Shown: positions 14,868 through 28,300 of the stretch, piece after piece
How the letters are laid out: each line of letters starts with the position of its first letter
Numbering within the stretch: position 1 is the first letter of the stretch
Translations under genes and position numbers: made by a program
The notes under the pieces: generated by a model
Databases searched by the model: none
What the model saw: only the letters and a program-made list of their open reading frames with translations
What the model was told of the DNA's origin: nothing
Assembly (NCBI GenBank): GCA_033439295.1
Contig: JAVTLE010000005.1
Coordinates: 918,501 to 982,500, forward strand
Direction of reading: 5' to 3'
Length of the DNA: 64,000 bases
DNA from: Deuterostichococcus epilithicus
Taxonomy: Eukaryota; Chlorophyta; Trebouxiophyceae; Prasiolales; Stichococcaceae

Positions 14868-17800
14868 TCAGTACCGCCCTGACCGACTGTTGTCGTATGC
14901 CCTCTCCCGCTCCCGGTCGCGCCGCCGCCGCTCGTCCCGTGAGCCAGAGTAATCGCTGTGACGGGACCTGTCGCCATCCCTGCGGCGATGAAAGCCGCCA
15001 GCTCGCATCACGGTGGCAAATGCTAGACAAGGCACATGTTGAACGTCCTGAACGATGGCGAATGCTCGATCGCCAGAACACTTGCCCACTGCAGCAGCCC
15101 TCACGGGACCAGCCCGCGGCTTACACAACCACGGCAGCTGGCATGCTTGCCGGCGCCAGGCGCTGCACATAAAAGCAGCACCTGCACACGCTGAGCAGGG
15201 CATGGCAGTCCCTGTCCGTCAAATGTGTCAAGGGTTGAAGAGGGCTGCATACCGTGAGCGCTCCCGCTCGCGATCGCGATCCCGGCTGCGGTCGTGCTCG
15301 CGGCTGCTGCGCTGGCTGCTGGACTCGTGGCCGGACCGGGAATCCCGCTCCCGCTCCCTGCGCCGCAGGCAATCCGGCGCTGACTTGTGATCTGGGCAAA
15401 CGGTGACGGGCCCAGCTGCTGGCGGGCTGTGATGGGGCTTGTGACGGATGGCAGACTGCCTTTGAAAGCGGCCAGCCTGTGCAACCTCAGTGGCCACAGC
15501 AATGCAGAGAGAAAAGCTCCGGCAGCTTCACTGCGTCACTCAGCCAGTCCTGAGGCGGCGGTGACTGCTGTGACTGCTGGCCACTCCAAGGCGTCGATTT
15601 GATTGAATCCAATTCCACATAACATCCAGGCGTCCGATGCTGGGCAAATTGGATGGCAGGTAACAATGACCTGCATGAATCTTGGATGATTGAAGATTCA
15701 TCAGTAGCAAAGTATTGAATATGCGGCACTGCGGGCTGTGACAGGAAGGGTGCGACAGGCCTTTGCAGCCCACCTTGGCCGCTCACGCTCAGGCTCCCGC
15801 TCGCGGGCGCTCCAGTGCCCCTCCCGCGGAGCGCCAGCAAACTTCTTGCGCAGCTCGTCAAGCTTTGTGCGGATCGCCAGCCAGCCTTGGTACTGCTTGC
15901 CCGACAGGACTATCTCATCCTGCACGGCGACCTGCGCAGACTGCAACACGGAGCAAAACGAGTTCAGCATCGGATTTGGTGCATGTTGAGAGTGTGTCAT
16001 ACCATGTTGAGAGTGCGGTGCCAGCCAAGTGCACGGTAGCATCACGGGGGACTTCGCACAGTCTGCTCAGCAGGAGAAGCCGCGAAAGGCGTGACACGGG
16101 GGAGGCTGCACGAGGGCAGTATCTGGGACATGTGTTGGCATGCTTTCACTCGAGGGACACAGGTCTGCATAGCACGAGGCGGCATGAGGATGATCGTGTT
16201 GCCCTGATCCCTAGACATGCTGGCGCCATGCTAGTACGTCATGCTACTGCATACAGGGCGAGGCGATGGATACGCCGCATGAGGGTGCAACAGGCGGGCA
16301 TGAACCCATCGAGCCGCAGCCCGCTAGCATGGAGATATACAACAGGACGCCGCACACACAGTTTGCCGCTGCAGCCGCGGCTGACAATTGCGCACGGCAG
16401 CTGCACGAGAAGCTACCAGCAGCCTTGCCTCAACCACCCGCTCGCAGCAGGCTTCCACACGAGCGCAGCTGTCTTCTGCCAGGCCCCGGGTCTGGACGCC
16501 CAGCCAATGGAGAAGCTGCCGCGTTCAAACAGCTGATCAGAACCTTTTAACAGCGTGTTTGGGAGCACCCACCTTGCGGCCGCCCAGCTGGCCATCGGTG
16601 GCGTTGATGAAGACGCCGCACACCTCGCACACGCTCATGACGCGCGCCGGCTGCGTCATCGCCGCGTGCAGCTTGTCGTGCTCCTTGCGGAGCTCCTCCG
16701 CCTGCGCCGCAAGCGCCATGCTGGCGTCCACCTCGCCCGCCTCCGCCACCCTCTCGCTGTTCTCCACCAGCCCTGCCGCAGGACCGAGCGCTGCATGTCA
16801 GCAGTATGGCGGGCAGAGAGGATGCGGCACCGCTGGCGGCCGGCGCGAAGCTGGCGGCCACCACACCCACATCCGCTGCCTTCTCGCCGTCTCGACCGAA
16901 TTGGAGGTTTGAAAAACAAGCACGCACGCCGGAAGAGCAGCGCCTGAGAATGGGAACTCCAGTGGCTCCATGCTCCATGGAACTCTGTTGGCCGCCCGCT
17001 GCTCTCTGCCGGCCCTGCAGCACCTCATGTCACAGCTCAGCACCCAACACGGATGGAGGCCGCTAGAAGACTCCGGTCAATCACCCACGTCAGCTGCTCT
17101 TCTCGAGCCCCGCAGCAAGAGCGCAGAGCTCGGCCTTGCAGCATCCGGCGGCGGTGAGAGCAAGCTTGAGGGCTGCCCCGTGCAAATCGCTAGCAAGATG
17201 TTCCCGATGCACTTGCTCGTCGTGTGCCCCTGGCCTGTATACCCGACTTGCATCGCTTGCTCGGTCGGGCTGTGTTGTCCCCGCGCCTGTCGCATGGTGG
17301 CAACCTGCTCGCAGTTGCCTGCAGGCTGGCTTCAGTGTTGCGATCCTTGCTCTTGTAGAGGTGATGTCGTCGCTCTCCAGACCAATATTGAATGTTTCAG
17401 TTTGTCACAAGATGAGCCACCGCCGTTCCAGGTTCGGTGAAGTGAGACCGCACACCTCGCCGCCTCCCGCTCGCCCCGCCGCAATGGCCCTGCTGCAATA
17501 TGTATGGATCAGTGAGTTGCAGCGAATGATGTGCCACCTTTCACTGAGAGATGAGGTGCCCCAAGTCGCTCAGAGAGTGCGCCGCGGCCGCGGCCGCATC
17601 CGGCACATGCGCCTGCCGCAGAAGCATCTCATCTGCAGGAGAGCACAGATGGTCATCAGCACTGTCGGCTGCCTGGAGGATCGCAGGCCAGTCCAGCCGG
17701 CCGATCTGGAGTTGATGGCGCCGAGCGAATCGGCGCCCAGCAATTGAGCCCAGTAGCCATTGCCCAGTGTGCGCAGCCCGTTCTGGCATCCCATGTGTGG

Positions 17801-18824
17801 CTGGGCGCGCTTGCAGGTGCCGCATTTATGGACACCCGAGGCTGCATGTGGCCGGGAAGATTGGCGGCCGGGGGCACAAGGACCAAGTCAGGCAGCCATG
17901 GCAAGGGCGCGCGACGCAAAGGTTAGCAGGGGAGGCTTGTCGACAAGGGAGCCCCCACCCTTCTGGCGCGCCAAGATGTCGTCCAGCTTGGCGCGGTCGT
18001 CTGCGGACAGCGGGCGCGGCGCCGACTCCTTGCTGGCGCGCTCCTTCTGGTGCTCGATCTTGCGGTCCATCTCCCGCACCAGAGTCTCCAGCTCGGCCAT
18101 TAGCCGCCGCTCGTAGCCGTACCTGAGCGGCCAGGGTTTGCGAATCATCATTGGCACGAATTTGATTTGGCGTTGGCGCCGGCAGACGGCAGCAGCAAGG
18201 CTGGCGGCGCTCAGCGGCGCCTTCAGGCGATGGTGGCCGACATCGTGAACCGGCGGCAGCTCACCTTTCCTTCTCGTGCTCGGGCAGGGCGTCCCACTCC
18301 GCTTGCAGCGCCTCCCAGCCCAGCTTGTCGTCGTGCATCTCGTACTTGCAGGGACCTGGCCGTGACAGCAGCACGACGGCTTCTAATGGCGGTATCACAT
18401 GCGGGCAGACACTTTCACAAGATGATGCATGTGCAAAGCCAGACATGTGACGCAGGCACCGTTGGCGGCTGTATACCACGCTGGCACGAAGAGGACCCAC
18501 CGAGGTACGACTTGGTGTTTGCAAAGAGGGTGTCGAAGGGGCACAGGCCAGCCAGGTTGTATTTGCAGACGTCCCGGTCATCAAAGCGCAGCGGCTTGTC
18601 ATTGCGCTCCGCCAATGGCACGTTCCGCTCCTTGCCCATGAGCTGCAGAGGGGATAACATGCGGAGTTCACTTTCGCATGTGCAACAGGTGAGAGACGTT
18701 GCAGCTTTCGGCTGGCTGCATGACTGAGCGGCACTGCCGCGCGGCCCGCGACAGTCGGCAAGGGTGTGTTTCAGTGTGTGGCAGGACCCACCTCGTCCAA
18801 CATGGCCCGCGTGGCGTCCACCAT
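14868..18824 (-). CDS. LUC7-like U1 snRNP-associated splicing factor
   Basis: LUC7 proteins sit in U1 snRNP and help select 5' splice sites. Eight exons (18824-18792, 18642-18501, 18355-18265, 18122-17959, 16772-16573, 15931-15774, 15357-15253, 14979-14868) sum to 1005 nt, 334 aa. The start MVDATRAMLDELMG is the family N-terminus. The first zinc finger is complete (DVCKYNLAGLCPF, then GPCKYEMHDDK). A coiled-coil segment leads to the second finger, VMSVCEVCGVFINATDGQL. Then GKQYQGWLAIRTKLDELRKK, and an Arg-Ser/Arg-Glu tail coded by the last exons. In the second finger the usual DH and KQH positions read DE and KQY, so the two zinc-binding histidines seem lost. Exon 6 could also start 12 nt later (a second AG), removing VAVQ. 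The intron at 17958-16773 is 1.2 kb. Confidence 0.9.
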
Positions 18825-19266
18825 GGTGGGCGAACGCTGTTGTCAGAGCCTACGGCCGCAGCTGTACCCACAAGTGCCAAACCTCGTGCTGCTTCGCCTT
18901 AAAAAGCAGCAAAGAGCACCCGAAACTCCAATGCGCAGCGGAGGGTGATCTCTTTGATCTTGCGAACCGCTGCAACTATGGTGAACTGGAGGTTGCTGCG
19001 ACAGGCCTTCGGTTGTCCCTCGATCACAGGACAGCAAAGCGGCGTGCAGCACCGCAGTCGGTCAGATGCTTCACTTGCACGTCAGAGCGAACATTAAAAC
19101 GCTATCCGCTTGCAGCTGAGAGCCCAGTGCGCGACGGTCCTTCGAGTGGGAAATCTAGCATGCCCTGACTTGTGACTTCCTGGCAATCTGGCATGCCTGC
19201 ACGCTGCACGGCGTTCAACCGGGCATTTACAATCACATCCGCTAGCTGCAAGTGTTTTCAAATATC
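18825..19266. promoter_or_regulatory. Divergent intergenic region between LUC7 and the neurochondrin gene
   Basis: This 442-bp gap lies between two divergent start codons and presumably serves both promoters. I saw no recognisable motif or coding exon. Confidence 0.4.
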
Positions 19267-22200
19267 ATGGACGAGCTGCTGGACCTTTTGCGCAGCCCGG
19301 TCGATGAAAAGAAGTGCGCCCATCCCCACACGCGCCGCTCTTATGGATGCAAATGCTCGATTTTGCATGCAATGTTGACAGCTATTGACTGTCTCACAGG
19401 CGAATCGAACTGCCTACAGGTTTACAGGCCTGCTGCTGGTCACAAAGCTTCTGCCGGCAGGCGATGCGGCCGCCGTCAAGGCGGTGCATGACGCCGTCGG
19501 CATCACGTTCATCAACCGGCTACTGCTGACGCTGAGCGCCTCGCAGTCTCAGGTGGGAACGCAGAAGACACGTATGAATCACAGCGAGCTGCATTTGAGA
19601 GCTTGCGGTTTTGCAGCCGCTCTGTATCACAGCCATGTCGCAGTGCTCAAGAAGCTTCGGCACACTCTGCAGGGCGCGCCGGTGTCGGAGGAGCAGCACG
19701 AGGTGCGTGCGGCGTCGGCGGGGCTGGGGCTGGCGGTGCTGGCTGGCTTCTCGCGCGTGCCGGAGCTGGCGCAGTCACAGGACCTCATCCAAAATGTTCC
19801 GCTGCTGCTCAAGGTGGGTAGGTAGTCGCGCCTGACACTATGGCCGCCAGTAAATCACTCCATCTGGAACCTGCAGGCAACTTGACAGCAAGACATAGCA
19901 TCCATGTGGCAGTGCCATTGCACAGCTACGGCTCATGGGCATGGGAAGACACAAATGTACATGAAGCGAACCTCAGTAGAGGGGGACTGCTCAAACGTGC
20001 AGGTGCTGCGCAATTCGGGCGTGGAGGCGGTCCTGAGGCCCGGCGGCGGCGGCGGCGGCTCTGGCGGCTTCGACCGCGACGGGGCGCCTGCCGCGGAGGT
20101 CGGTGCATGCCACGACGCCCTGGAGGCGCTGGCAGCCATTGCCGTTGCCTCGGAGGAGGGCCGCCTGGTGGCGCTGCAGTCGGGCGCCGTCGGCGCCGCC
20201 GCCACGGCGCTGCAGGTGGGCCTGGAGGTCATTGACATCACAGTGCATGTCGGATGAACTCAACGAGAGGACAGGATTGGCGCTGCATGCTTCTGCATCT
20301 CGTGGGGTTCCGCCACCCGGTGGCGCTGCAGTCTGGCGCAGCAGGTGCGGCTGCACGCATGCGCTGCTGCTGCAAGTGCTGCTGTGAGACTGCCGCTGCT
20401 GCACATGCAGGCCTCCTGTGGGGGTTTGGTGCCTGCCCGGCACCTGCTGCAAGCTTGAGCAGCAGCCATCCGGCATTTGTGGTGAACACGAAAACCAGGC
20501 TGGCCTATATGTCTTGCTCGGCAGGATGCGGTGCATCACGCGGAGCTGGTGCCATTGGCGGTCAGCTTCCTGAGCGTGCTGCTGCAGGGGCCTTCTCGAC
20601 TCGAGGTGGTGTCAGGTGGGGGCGCGTGCTTGGAGAACAAGCACTGCGGCTGTGTCAAGCCTATGCGGCTTGTTACCTGGCTTGCTTGAAAGACAACTCC
20701 ATGGCGCCTAGGTGGTGTCTCTGTGTGACCAGTGGCGTTGCTGCGGCAAACTCCGCTTCAGAGCAGTGATTGTGCTGCTGCAGAGCAAGGCGAGGTGCTC
20801 GCATCTGCCGTGCCGCCGCTGGCAGAACTCCTGGCTCAACCGCCGCAGCCGCAGGCACAACCGCAGCCAGTTGCAGTCTCAGCGTCATCTGCTGAGCCCG
20901 TTGGCGACCAGTCAACCATTTCGATGCGCTCGCTGCTGGATGCCGCGGCGATGCATGCCGCGCCTGTAGGCAAACCCCAGCAGCCGGCAGCAGGCGATGC
21001 CCAGCCTGCGGCAGCGCCTGCTGCTGCCCAGGATGAAGCGTCAGCCGCAGCGTGGCCACCTGGAGGCGCGACGGCGGATGCCTCAGCAGCTGCTGAGGCA
21101 CAGCCGCCGGCGTCAGTGAAGGACGATGCAGCGGCGGTGCAGCTGGACGTGCTGCACGCGCTGCTCCTCCTGCTGCCGGCGCCGGAGGTGCACCGTACAC
21201 AGCCCCCGCGCCTGGCGCGCTGATGTCCAGGCTGTGACATAGGCGATCTACAGCTTGGGGTTGCCTGTCATTTGTATAAACCTTCTAGGTCGTCCTGCAT
21301 GCACTGCAACTGGTGCGTCATCTGTGCAGGGCAGCGACCTGGCGCGGCTGCTGGCTGGGAGCGCCACTTCTTCCGGCGGCTGGCTGGGAGACCTGCGGCG
21401 CGGCGTCGCCTCCGTGCTGCGGGCACGCGCGCCGCCGGCCACGAAGCAGGCGGCACTGGCGCTGGCAGCGGCGGCCGTCGACCTGGCAGGACCCGCATGG
21501 CTTGCCGGCCCGGCCGGCGAATCAGAGGTGATGCAGTGCTTTGTCGTAACCACAGCGGTATGGTGCTGCAGTTTGGGCTTTCACATATCTGCACCGGTGC
21601 AGGTTTCTGGTGCGAGTTTGCTCCATGGTCCTCTGTTCCCAAACACGAGCGTGCGCCAGCGCCTGAAGTTAAATCGCATTCCTCAGGCCGACCCACGCGG
21701 CGCATTCTATCAGCTCACGGCAGAGCTGGTGGCCATCGAGACGAAGGTGATGCTCATGGATTCCCTGCGTGCGGCTGAGCCGCTTGAGGGCGAGGACGCT
21801 CCGCCAAAGCGGCCGCCGTCAGGTGCGCGGCGCCTGATCTCGTGCCAAGGCTTTCACCCCCCTATGCCGGGTTTTGCTTGCATCCGGGCAGATTTCGAGC
21901 ACGCCTATGGAATAAATTTCTGGCGGTGTAACTGAGGTTACGTCTTGGCACTTGTGGCAGTAGTCATGCAACGTTCATACCCCGGCTAACATACCCAGCT
22001 CCATCAGAACCTGGAAGTCAAGCGCCGGTGGGCGTCGTTAGTAGTGCCATGGGGGACCTGGCGAATCCGACGTGACGTCGTGTTTTGGAGCCGCCACCAT
22101 GGATGCCGCTGGCTGCGGCCTGGGCCAAGAGGGCAGCACTCATTGGCAGCTGTGTAGTGCCCTGCCGGCCAAACTCGCATCGGACTCTGGACGCTTTCAG

Positions 22201-24903
22201 ATCACCCCCAGGCTTTCTGTGCGCACCTCCTGACAAGCCTGGTGTGCCTGCGCAGGCGCGTCGGTGCAGCAGACGGCAGAGCGGCTGCTGCCTTCCTGCT
22301 TCCGGCTGCTTGAGGCGGCAGTGGAGCTGCTGGCTGCCGACTCCGACGAGGGAGGCGTCCTCCTGGACTCCCGGTGCGCTTCATGAGGGGCTTGCGCAGA
22401 CACAACACGCGCGCCGCCAGTTGACATTTGCCAATCCGGGCGCCTACAAGATGCCCGTCGTCACGGCTCATGCCCCCGCCGCCGCCCCCACACCCCCAAC
22501 CCAACCCCCCTCTGCTGGGGTCAGCGCGCCCCGCCGGTGGGTGGTGCCATGCCTGCCGCACACGCCGGACAGCCGGCCGTTGCTGCTGCACTGCCTGCGG
22601 GCCAACGGCGGGCGCCTGCTTCCGTGCAGTCGTGCTCACCGTCCGCACTTCGCACACAGTCTGCAAGGCGTGCCGCCGCCCTTTTCCGCTGCAGGGTGGC
22701 GGGCCGCGCGCTGGAAACGCTGGACGGCGCCTTCGAGGCGGTGCTGCAGTTCCTGGAGCAGGCGCTCGCGCCCGGCGGCCTGGACGATGGGCCCCTGGTC
22801 CTGGCCGCCCTGCGCGCCCTCGCCAGGTGCGCGGCGGACGAGCACCCATACCCTCGAAGCAGCTGGAGGGCCAGCAGTGGACAGAGGCGCGGTGCTTGGC
22901 GGGGTGCCGGCGGACGCCCGGGCTGCGGGCTCCTCAGCCCTGCCGCCATGCTTCCGTGAGATCAGGCCCTTGAACCGTGTGCAGGGGTGACGCATGCCTG
23001 CAGGCACGTCCAGGCCATCGTGCACAGCCACATGCCAAACCCTGGAGACCCGGAGACCTGACAAACCTCCGGCTTTGGTGCCATGCCCGCAGCTACCTGG
23101 CGGACCTGCCTCAGGCGCATGCCAGGCGCGTCCGGGCGCTGCTGCCGGCGCTGCTGCGCGTGACGGGCGGCGCTGGGCCCGGCGGCGCCGTTGCGGCCGC
23201 CGCCTTCCTGCTGCCGCTGCTGAAGCAGGCCACGGGGCTTGGAGCCGCCGAGGAGGCCGTTGCGACGGGCGCCAGCGCCGAGACGGACGCCTGGCTGGCC
23301 GCCATCGAGCAGCCGCAGGTGCGCAGGCCCTGCAAGGCGCTCCTGCTGATCGGTCAGAATGCAGGACGGCACCCACAGATGTCCTCGACCAGGGCAGCCC
23401 ATGCAGCAGCCCCTCCCTCAGTAGTATCAACGGAGCATTGACGAGTGCTTCACTGCAGTGTGCCAAAACAGGCAGGGAGGGACCAACGTCCTGCAGCTCG
23501 CGGCGGCGCCGCGGCCCTCACTGCTGTCTCGGAAGCAGTGGCTCCAAGGCACTCATCCAGTGGCTCCAAGGCACTCGTCCCACCTCTCCTGTCTCCCTGC
23601 AGGTGGTCGTCTCCCTGGCACGTGCGGCGGCAGAGGCGGCCGGCTCGGCTGGCGGCGCCGAGGCAGACGAGGAAGACAGCCGCTACACCCGCGCCGCGCT
23701 GACCGACCTGTGTGCCCTGCTGCTGCACCCGGTGTCGCCCCAGAACCCCAGGTGCGTCAATGCCACTGGAAATCTGGCCCGTACATGTGCATTGCAGCCT
23801 TTGACCACATGTCTGGAGCATATGCCGAAGGCAAATTCTCGGGGCATCTTCTCTGAATCTGTCCTTGTTGCCGCTGCACCATGGCTGAACCTGCAGACCC
23901 CAAACCTGAGCCATGTGGCGAAAGCATGGCCTGCTTCTGTGGAACGTGCAGCGCCTGTGACGAGTCATCGCACCTGCTGCAACTTCTTGGCCTGCAGAAA
24001 TGCTGGCGTGTTTGCCGAGGTGCCCGGAAATCGGCCGCCGCCGCGGTGGCTGTCCAGGACTGGCGGCGCTGAGCAGCTGCGGGCGCTGACCGACGCTGCC
24101 TCCGCGATCAGTGACTGGTGGGCTGGCCGGCAGGCGCCCGGTGCCGGCGTCGCCGATGGTCCTGCAGTCGACTCGGACGACGTCAGGCAAGCGAGGCGCC
24201 ACAATCCTGCCAGGCGGTCCCTGCCTGCATCCCTCCTGCACGGCGAGCAGCTGGCCTGCTTGCTGCGCACGAGATCCCTGAAGCTGGATGCTTGCATCGC
24301 ATGCAGCATGTCAATGCGCGAGGCCACTGGGGCTTGGCCGGGCAAGAGCCTCACACGATGTTGTGTCCAGTGCACACGTCGCGGAACGGCGCAGCAAGCA
24401 AGCCACGTGCGTCTCCTGAGCTGATTCTGCAATCACCCATCTGACACAGGACTCGGTGTGCTCCCTCCAGGCTGACCATGGTGGCCGGCGCCCTTGCGGC
24501 TGCGACACACGCAGTTGCCGCTACTGCCCCACCCGCGGCGCAGCCGTCGCCGGCGCAACCGCTGAGCGGGACGGCCCTGCAGCTGGTAGCAGCGGCGCTG
24601 CAGCTGGGATTCCGTGTGGCAGTCGACCTGCAGCGGCCGCTGGACACCACATCAGACGAGGACATGGCAGAGCTGGTGGACGCGGTGGAGGACCGCTGGA
24701 ACGATATCTCGACTGCGGCAGCAGCTCTGGCTGCCGGTGGCGCCATCGCGGCGGCGGCACTGTCTTCGGATTCCTCCTGGTTCGCAGAGGCGAAGCGTAT
24801 TCCGGAGGCTGAGATGCGCCAGCGGCTGGGGGGCCGCGAGGGGCGGGCACCGCCGTTCCAGCGGCTGCTGCGGGTGCTGGCGGGCGGCCAGCAGCCGCGC
24901 TAG
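19267..24903 (+). CDS. Neurochondrin-like helical-repeat protein
   Basis: Matches the neurochondrin family of large, soluble alpha-helical (ARM/HEAT-like) proteins found in plants and animals. The cellular role in algae is unknown. Fourteen exons: 19267-19313, 19420-19552, 19673-19813, 20003-20215, 20525-20615, 20784-21187, 21330-21527, 21687-21822, 22256-22373, 22695-22826, 23093-23318, 23603-23751, 23998-24186, 24471-24903. They sum to 2610 nt, 869 aa. Diagnostic stretches are FTGLLLVTKLLPAGD, AVGITFINRLL, LAGFSRVPELAQSQDL, and repeated helices such as RALETLDGAFEAVLQFLE. An Ala/Pro/Gln-rich low-complexity loop lies in exon 6. The intron at 24187 starts with GC. The first exon codes only 15 full codons, and a further upstream exon cannot be excluded. 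The C-terminus has the block DEDMAELVDAVEDRWNDIST. Confidence 0.85.
20318..20390 (+). repeat. Decayed copy of the 3' end of neurochondrin exon 4, in the next intron
   Basis: Exon 4 ends with a run starting GGTGGCGCTGCAGTCGGGCG (about 20168). The intron after it holds GGTGGCGCTGCAGTCTGGCG at about 20320 followed by similar Gly/Ala-type codons. The offset is about 152 bp. This looks like an old partial tandem duplication across the exon edge. Confidence 0.5.
23536..23579 (+). repeat. Two 22-bp tandem units just before a splice acceptor
   Basis: CAGTGGCTCCAAGGCACT followed by CATC or CGTC is repeated twice in tandem (one difference) 24 nt upstream of the acceptor of neurochondrin exon 12. Confidence 0.9.
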
Positions 24904-25358
24904 GTTGCCAGGGCGGCAGGCGCTGAGTAGTTGTGTGCTTGGAGGAGGGTGCACGAAGTTGAGTGCATGACATTTGTGGACCAGGAACCCTGGCGGGCTT
25001 TGAGTAGAGAGATAAGTTAACAGTGGGATGATATTGGGAACAGACTAGCTTTGCCAGGGTTAATGTTGTGTACCGGTACCATTATGACACTGAGTCATAA
25101 CCCTTCAAATGAAGGAGGCTTCAAAAGCTCTCTGGAAGCGAAGCGATAAAGAGCTGCATGGCTGATAAGAGCTCACCAGCTCCAAGCACATGTGCACAAG
25201 ACATCGAGGTCTGCTTGATGAAAGGCTACGGAAAAATCACTCCCAGTGCGGGCCTTGGTCTCCTCCTCAGGCATCTCCCCCCTAAAATAACATCGACCAA
25301 AAGCATGTACAGAGTAAGGATGGTTATTCAGCACATCTGCAGCAGCACACGAATCCCT
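24904..25358. other. Convergent intergenic region (neurochondrin / F-box gene)
   Basis: These are the 3' flanks of two converging genes. No coding exon, RNA gene or repeat was seen. The base composition is more AT-rich than in the genes. Confidence 0.5.
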
Positions 25359-28300
25359 TTACTGGATGGCGCAGCCGTTGCGGCACCCAGCCCCGCCGCC
25401 CATCGTCAGGCAGCTGTGATCCTCCGGCGGCGGCAGCGTCAGCTTGCAGCCGGCGGTCTTGAGGTCCTCCCGCAGCCGCCGCACGGCTCTGGCGGTGCGC
25501 AGGCTGCCGGGCAAGAGACACACTGATGCTGACGATCGAACGCTTACCAGGCTGGCAGAAGCAAGGGCGTCATGCACACGTCTGCATGGACCTCGGTTCT
25601 TTCCCATTCTGTTACCTCTTCAAGCTGCGAGTGTATAGTGTGCACATTTGCGAACCGGCACCCAGCTGCAAGCATAGCGGCGTACCTGTCAGCGCAAACG
25701 GCTGCCATGCCCTCCAGGCACACCTCCCGGATGCAGGGCAGCTTGGCGACCAGGGACTTGAGGCTGTCCACGTCGAAGTACCCGCCCTCCCTGCGCAGCA
25801 GGCAGGTATGCATGCCGTGAGCGCCACTGCATTGGAGCTGGCAGGATTCATTTGCCTTGCGCACTCCCTGTCTTGCCACCTTGTGACAGAGGGTTATGAC
25901 ATGCGCAAGTGGTTGTCGACCGTGCTGATAAGCAAGGCGGTCACGAGCCGATGACAATTTATTGCTCCCGGAATGCAGCCGGCGCAGTTGCAGGCACGCA
26001 CCCATACTCGTCTGCCTCAGGGTCCGGTGAGATGCCAAATGGCAGCACCTGCAGAGCGACAGCCGACACATACCAATGTGAGGGTTAAGACAGACTGAAT
26101 GATGCGGTCTCCCACCTGACTGCTCACTGTTCAGCAGAGTCTTGATGACGCCCAGGCGACGGCGCAGCTGCCTCGTTGCCGAACCACATGGCGCTATCAA
26201 ACCCCGAGCATGCTGGAGCACTGCACCAGCAGCAAAACACCGCCGCGTGAAGATCGTCACCTTCCAGTTGCCGTCATTGCCGGCCAGCTGCAGCACCTCC
26301 AGGTGCGGTAGGGCGGCCACTGTCGGCGGGATGTGGTCGCTCGCCATCTCGTCAATCACCAGGCCCAGCTTCGTCAGCTCAGTCAGCTTCCCCAGCACCT
26401 CGCCCTCGTCAGCACCGTAGCCGCACGGCTGCTGCCGGAACGCCAGCTCCTGTGGGGCAGGAGGAACGAGTCTTCAGAACAAGCGCTCGTCATAATGGAT
26501 AGGCTGCTTGCCTGTCGGCTGTATCAGGCAGACCATGTGACACCAATGTGGTTGTGAACCGGGCGGCTCCAGCGGCGAGACAGGCCGTGAAGCTAGCACG
26601 GAAGCATGCAGCCTTAGCGTCCGCACCGACAAAGAGCTGTTGACTGGTCCGCTTCGATGCCTGAAATTGTTTTGATGGCATCTTGTAGGCTCCTTCAAGA
26701 TTCTGAGAACCGCACCTTGAGGCCGGTCAGGTCGCCCAAGCCCTCCTCTTGCCACCGCAGGTTGAGGCGTGTGACACCAGGGAAGGCGTGCCCCAGGTCC
26801 AATGGCTCGCCGACCCCCATGGTGTGCTCCGCCGGATCATTGCGCAGCAGCGTGAGATTGCGCAGGTTTGGGTAGGCGGCGTCGGCGGCCGCCAGCTCCG
26901 AGACGTAGATGAGCTGGACATCTGTCAGGGACGGGCCTGAAAAGGCGCCCGCCTCAATGGTCAGCACCTGCGCGGTGGCAACAGAGCTGTGACGGAACTG
27001 CTAGGCGCCAGCGTGGCAACAAGCGGTGTGGCTTTGTGATGCATCGACATCATTCGCACAAATGCAGCAAGAAGGCTGCATGCCTTGGCAGTGTAGTCAA
27101 ATGCGAGACACGCGTCCAACACCAGGCAGGCGGGGCATCTTCACCTGGCGCCACGAGAATTCTCGGCTGTCAGCCACCCGCAGCTGCGACAGCTTGGCCA
27201 GGCGGCTCATGTCCTGTGGGATGTAGGTGATGGCGCAGCCTGAGAAGTGCAGGCGCTCCAACCTGCATCACAGCAGGCATCACTCCAGTCCCATCAATGA
27301 ACTGCCACTCAAATGCAGCTCAGTTATCTCGATTCTGGAACATGTGATGACTCATGGTGCCACAGCAGCTGGCCATACCGGCATTCAAGCGGGCATATAG
27401 AGTATCTCACCTGCGCCGCTGCCGGGATGAGGATTGAGAGGGATGAATGAATGGCTCCATGTTGGAACTTTCCGCCTGACAGCACGGGCGTAAATCCTAC
27501 ACCCTAGAGCACTAGGAAGTACTCACCAACAACCTGAGTGGCTCCTGTATGATGTGGTGCTCATATCAAAACAACTGGTGATTCCTCATTTACCTGGGCA
27601 GGTCGAAGAGATGCGGCGAGAAGTCGTCCAGCCAGGTAAAGTTGGCCAGCGACAGCGCCTCCAGAGCAGTCAGGCGTGACACCGGAGCGTAGACGCTGTG
27701 GAATCCAGACGCATTGTAGAAGGGGGGTCCCAAGCGGCGCCATAATTCGATACGCTCGGAGTCGGAGGAATCGTCCAGCGCCAGGCTGCGCAGGCTCCCG
27801 AACTCGCACACCACCTGCGGCAAGGACATAGGCGTCAGTGGTCCGGTATGGACTCAGCAGAAGTTGAGATGAGGCCTTGGGATGTCGAGACTCAGATGTT
27901 CGATGCTTGGATCGAGGCGGCACCTGTAAGTCTTGCAGTCTTGCAGGCAGTAGCGCCTCACCAAATCGCCAAATGACCAAATCACCTCGAAGCACCGCTT
28001 GGTGAATTTATAATGCTTGCTGGACTCGATGGAAAAGCCGTCCAGGTGCGGCGCCAGCTTGCGGCGCAGGCCCCGCATCGCGGCGCTGTCCATGCTGAGC
28101 AGACTGGGCACCTTTGCGCTGCCGACCTGGCCGGCAAAGAAGGGGTCGAAGCCGGAAAACGTCAGCTGCAGCTTGGTGCGCTCGTTCTCGGGCTTGGTGC
28201 GCTGGCTGGTGGACAGAGACTCGATGAGGGCGGGCAGGCCACGCTGCAGCAGCGAGCGGCCTGGCTGCAGCGGTTGGCCCATGCCCTGCGCGGCCTCCAG

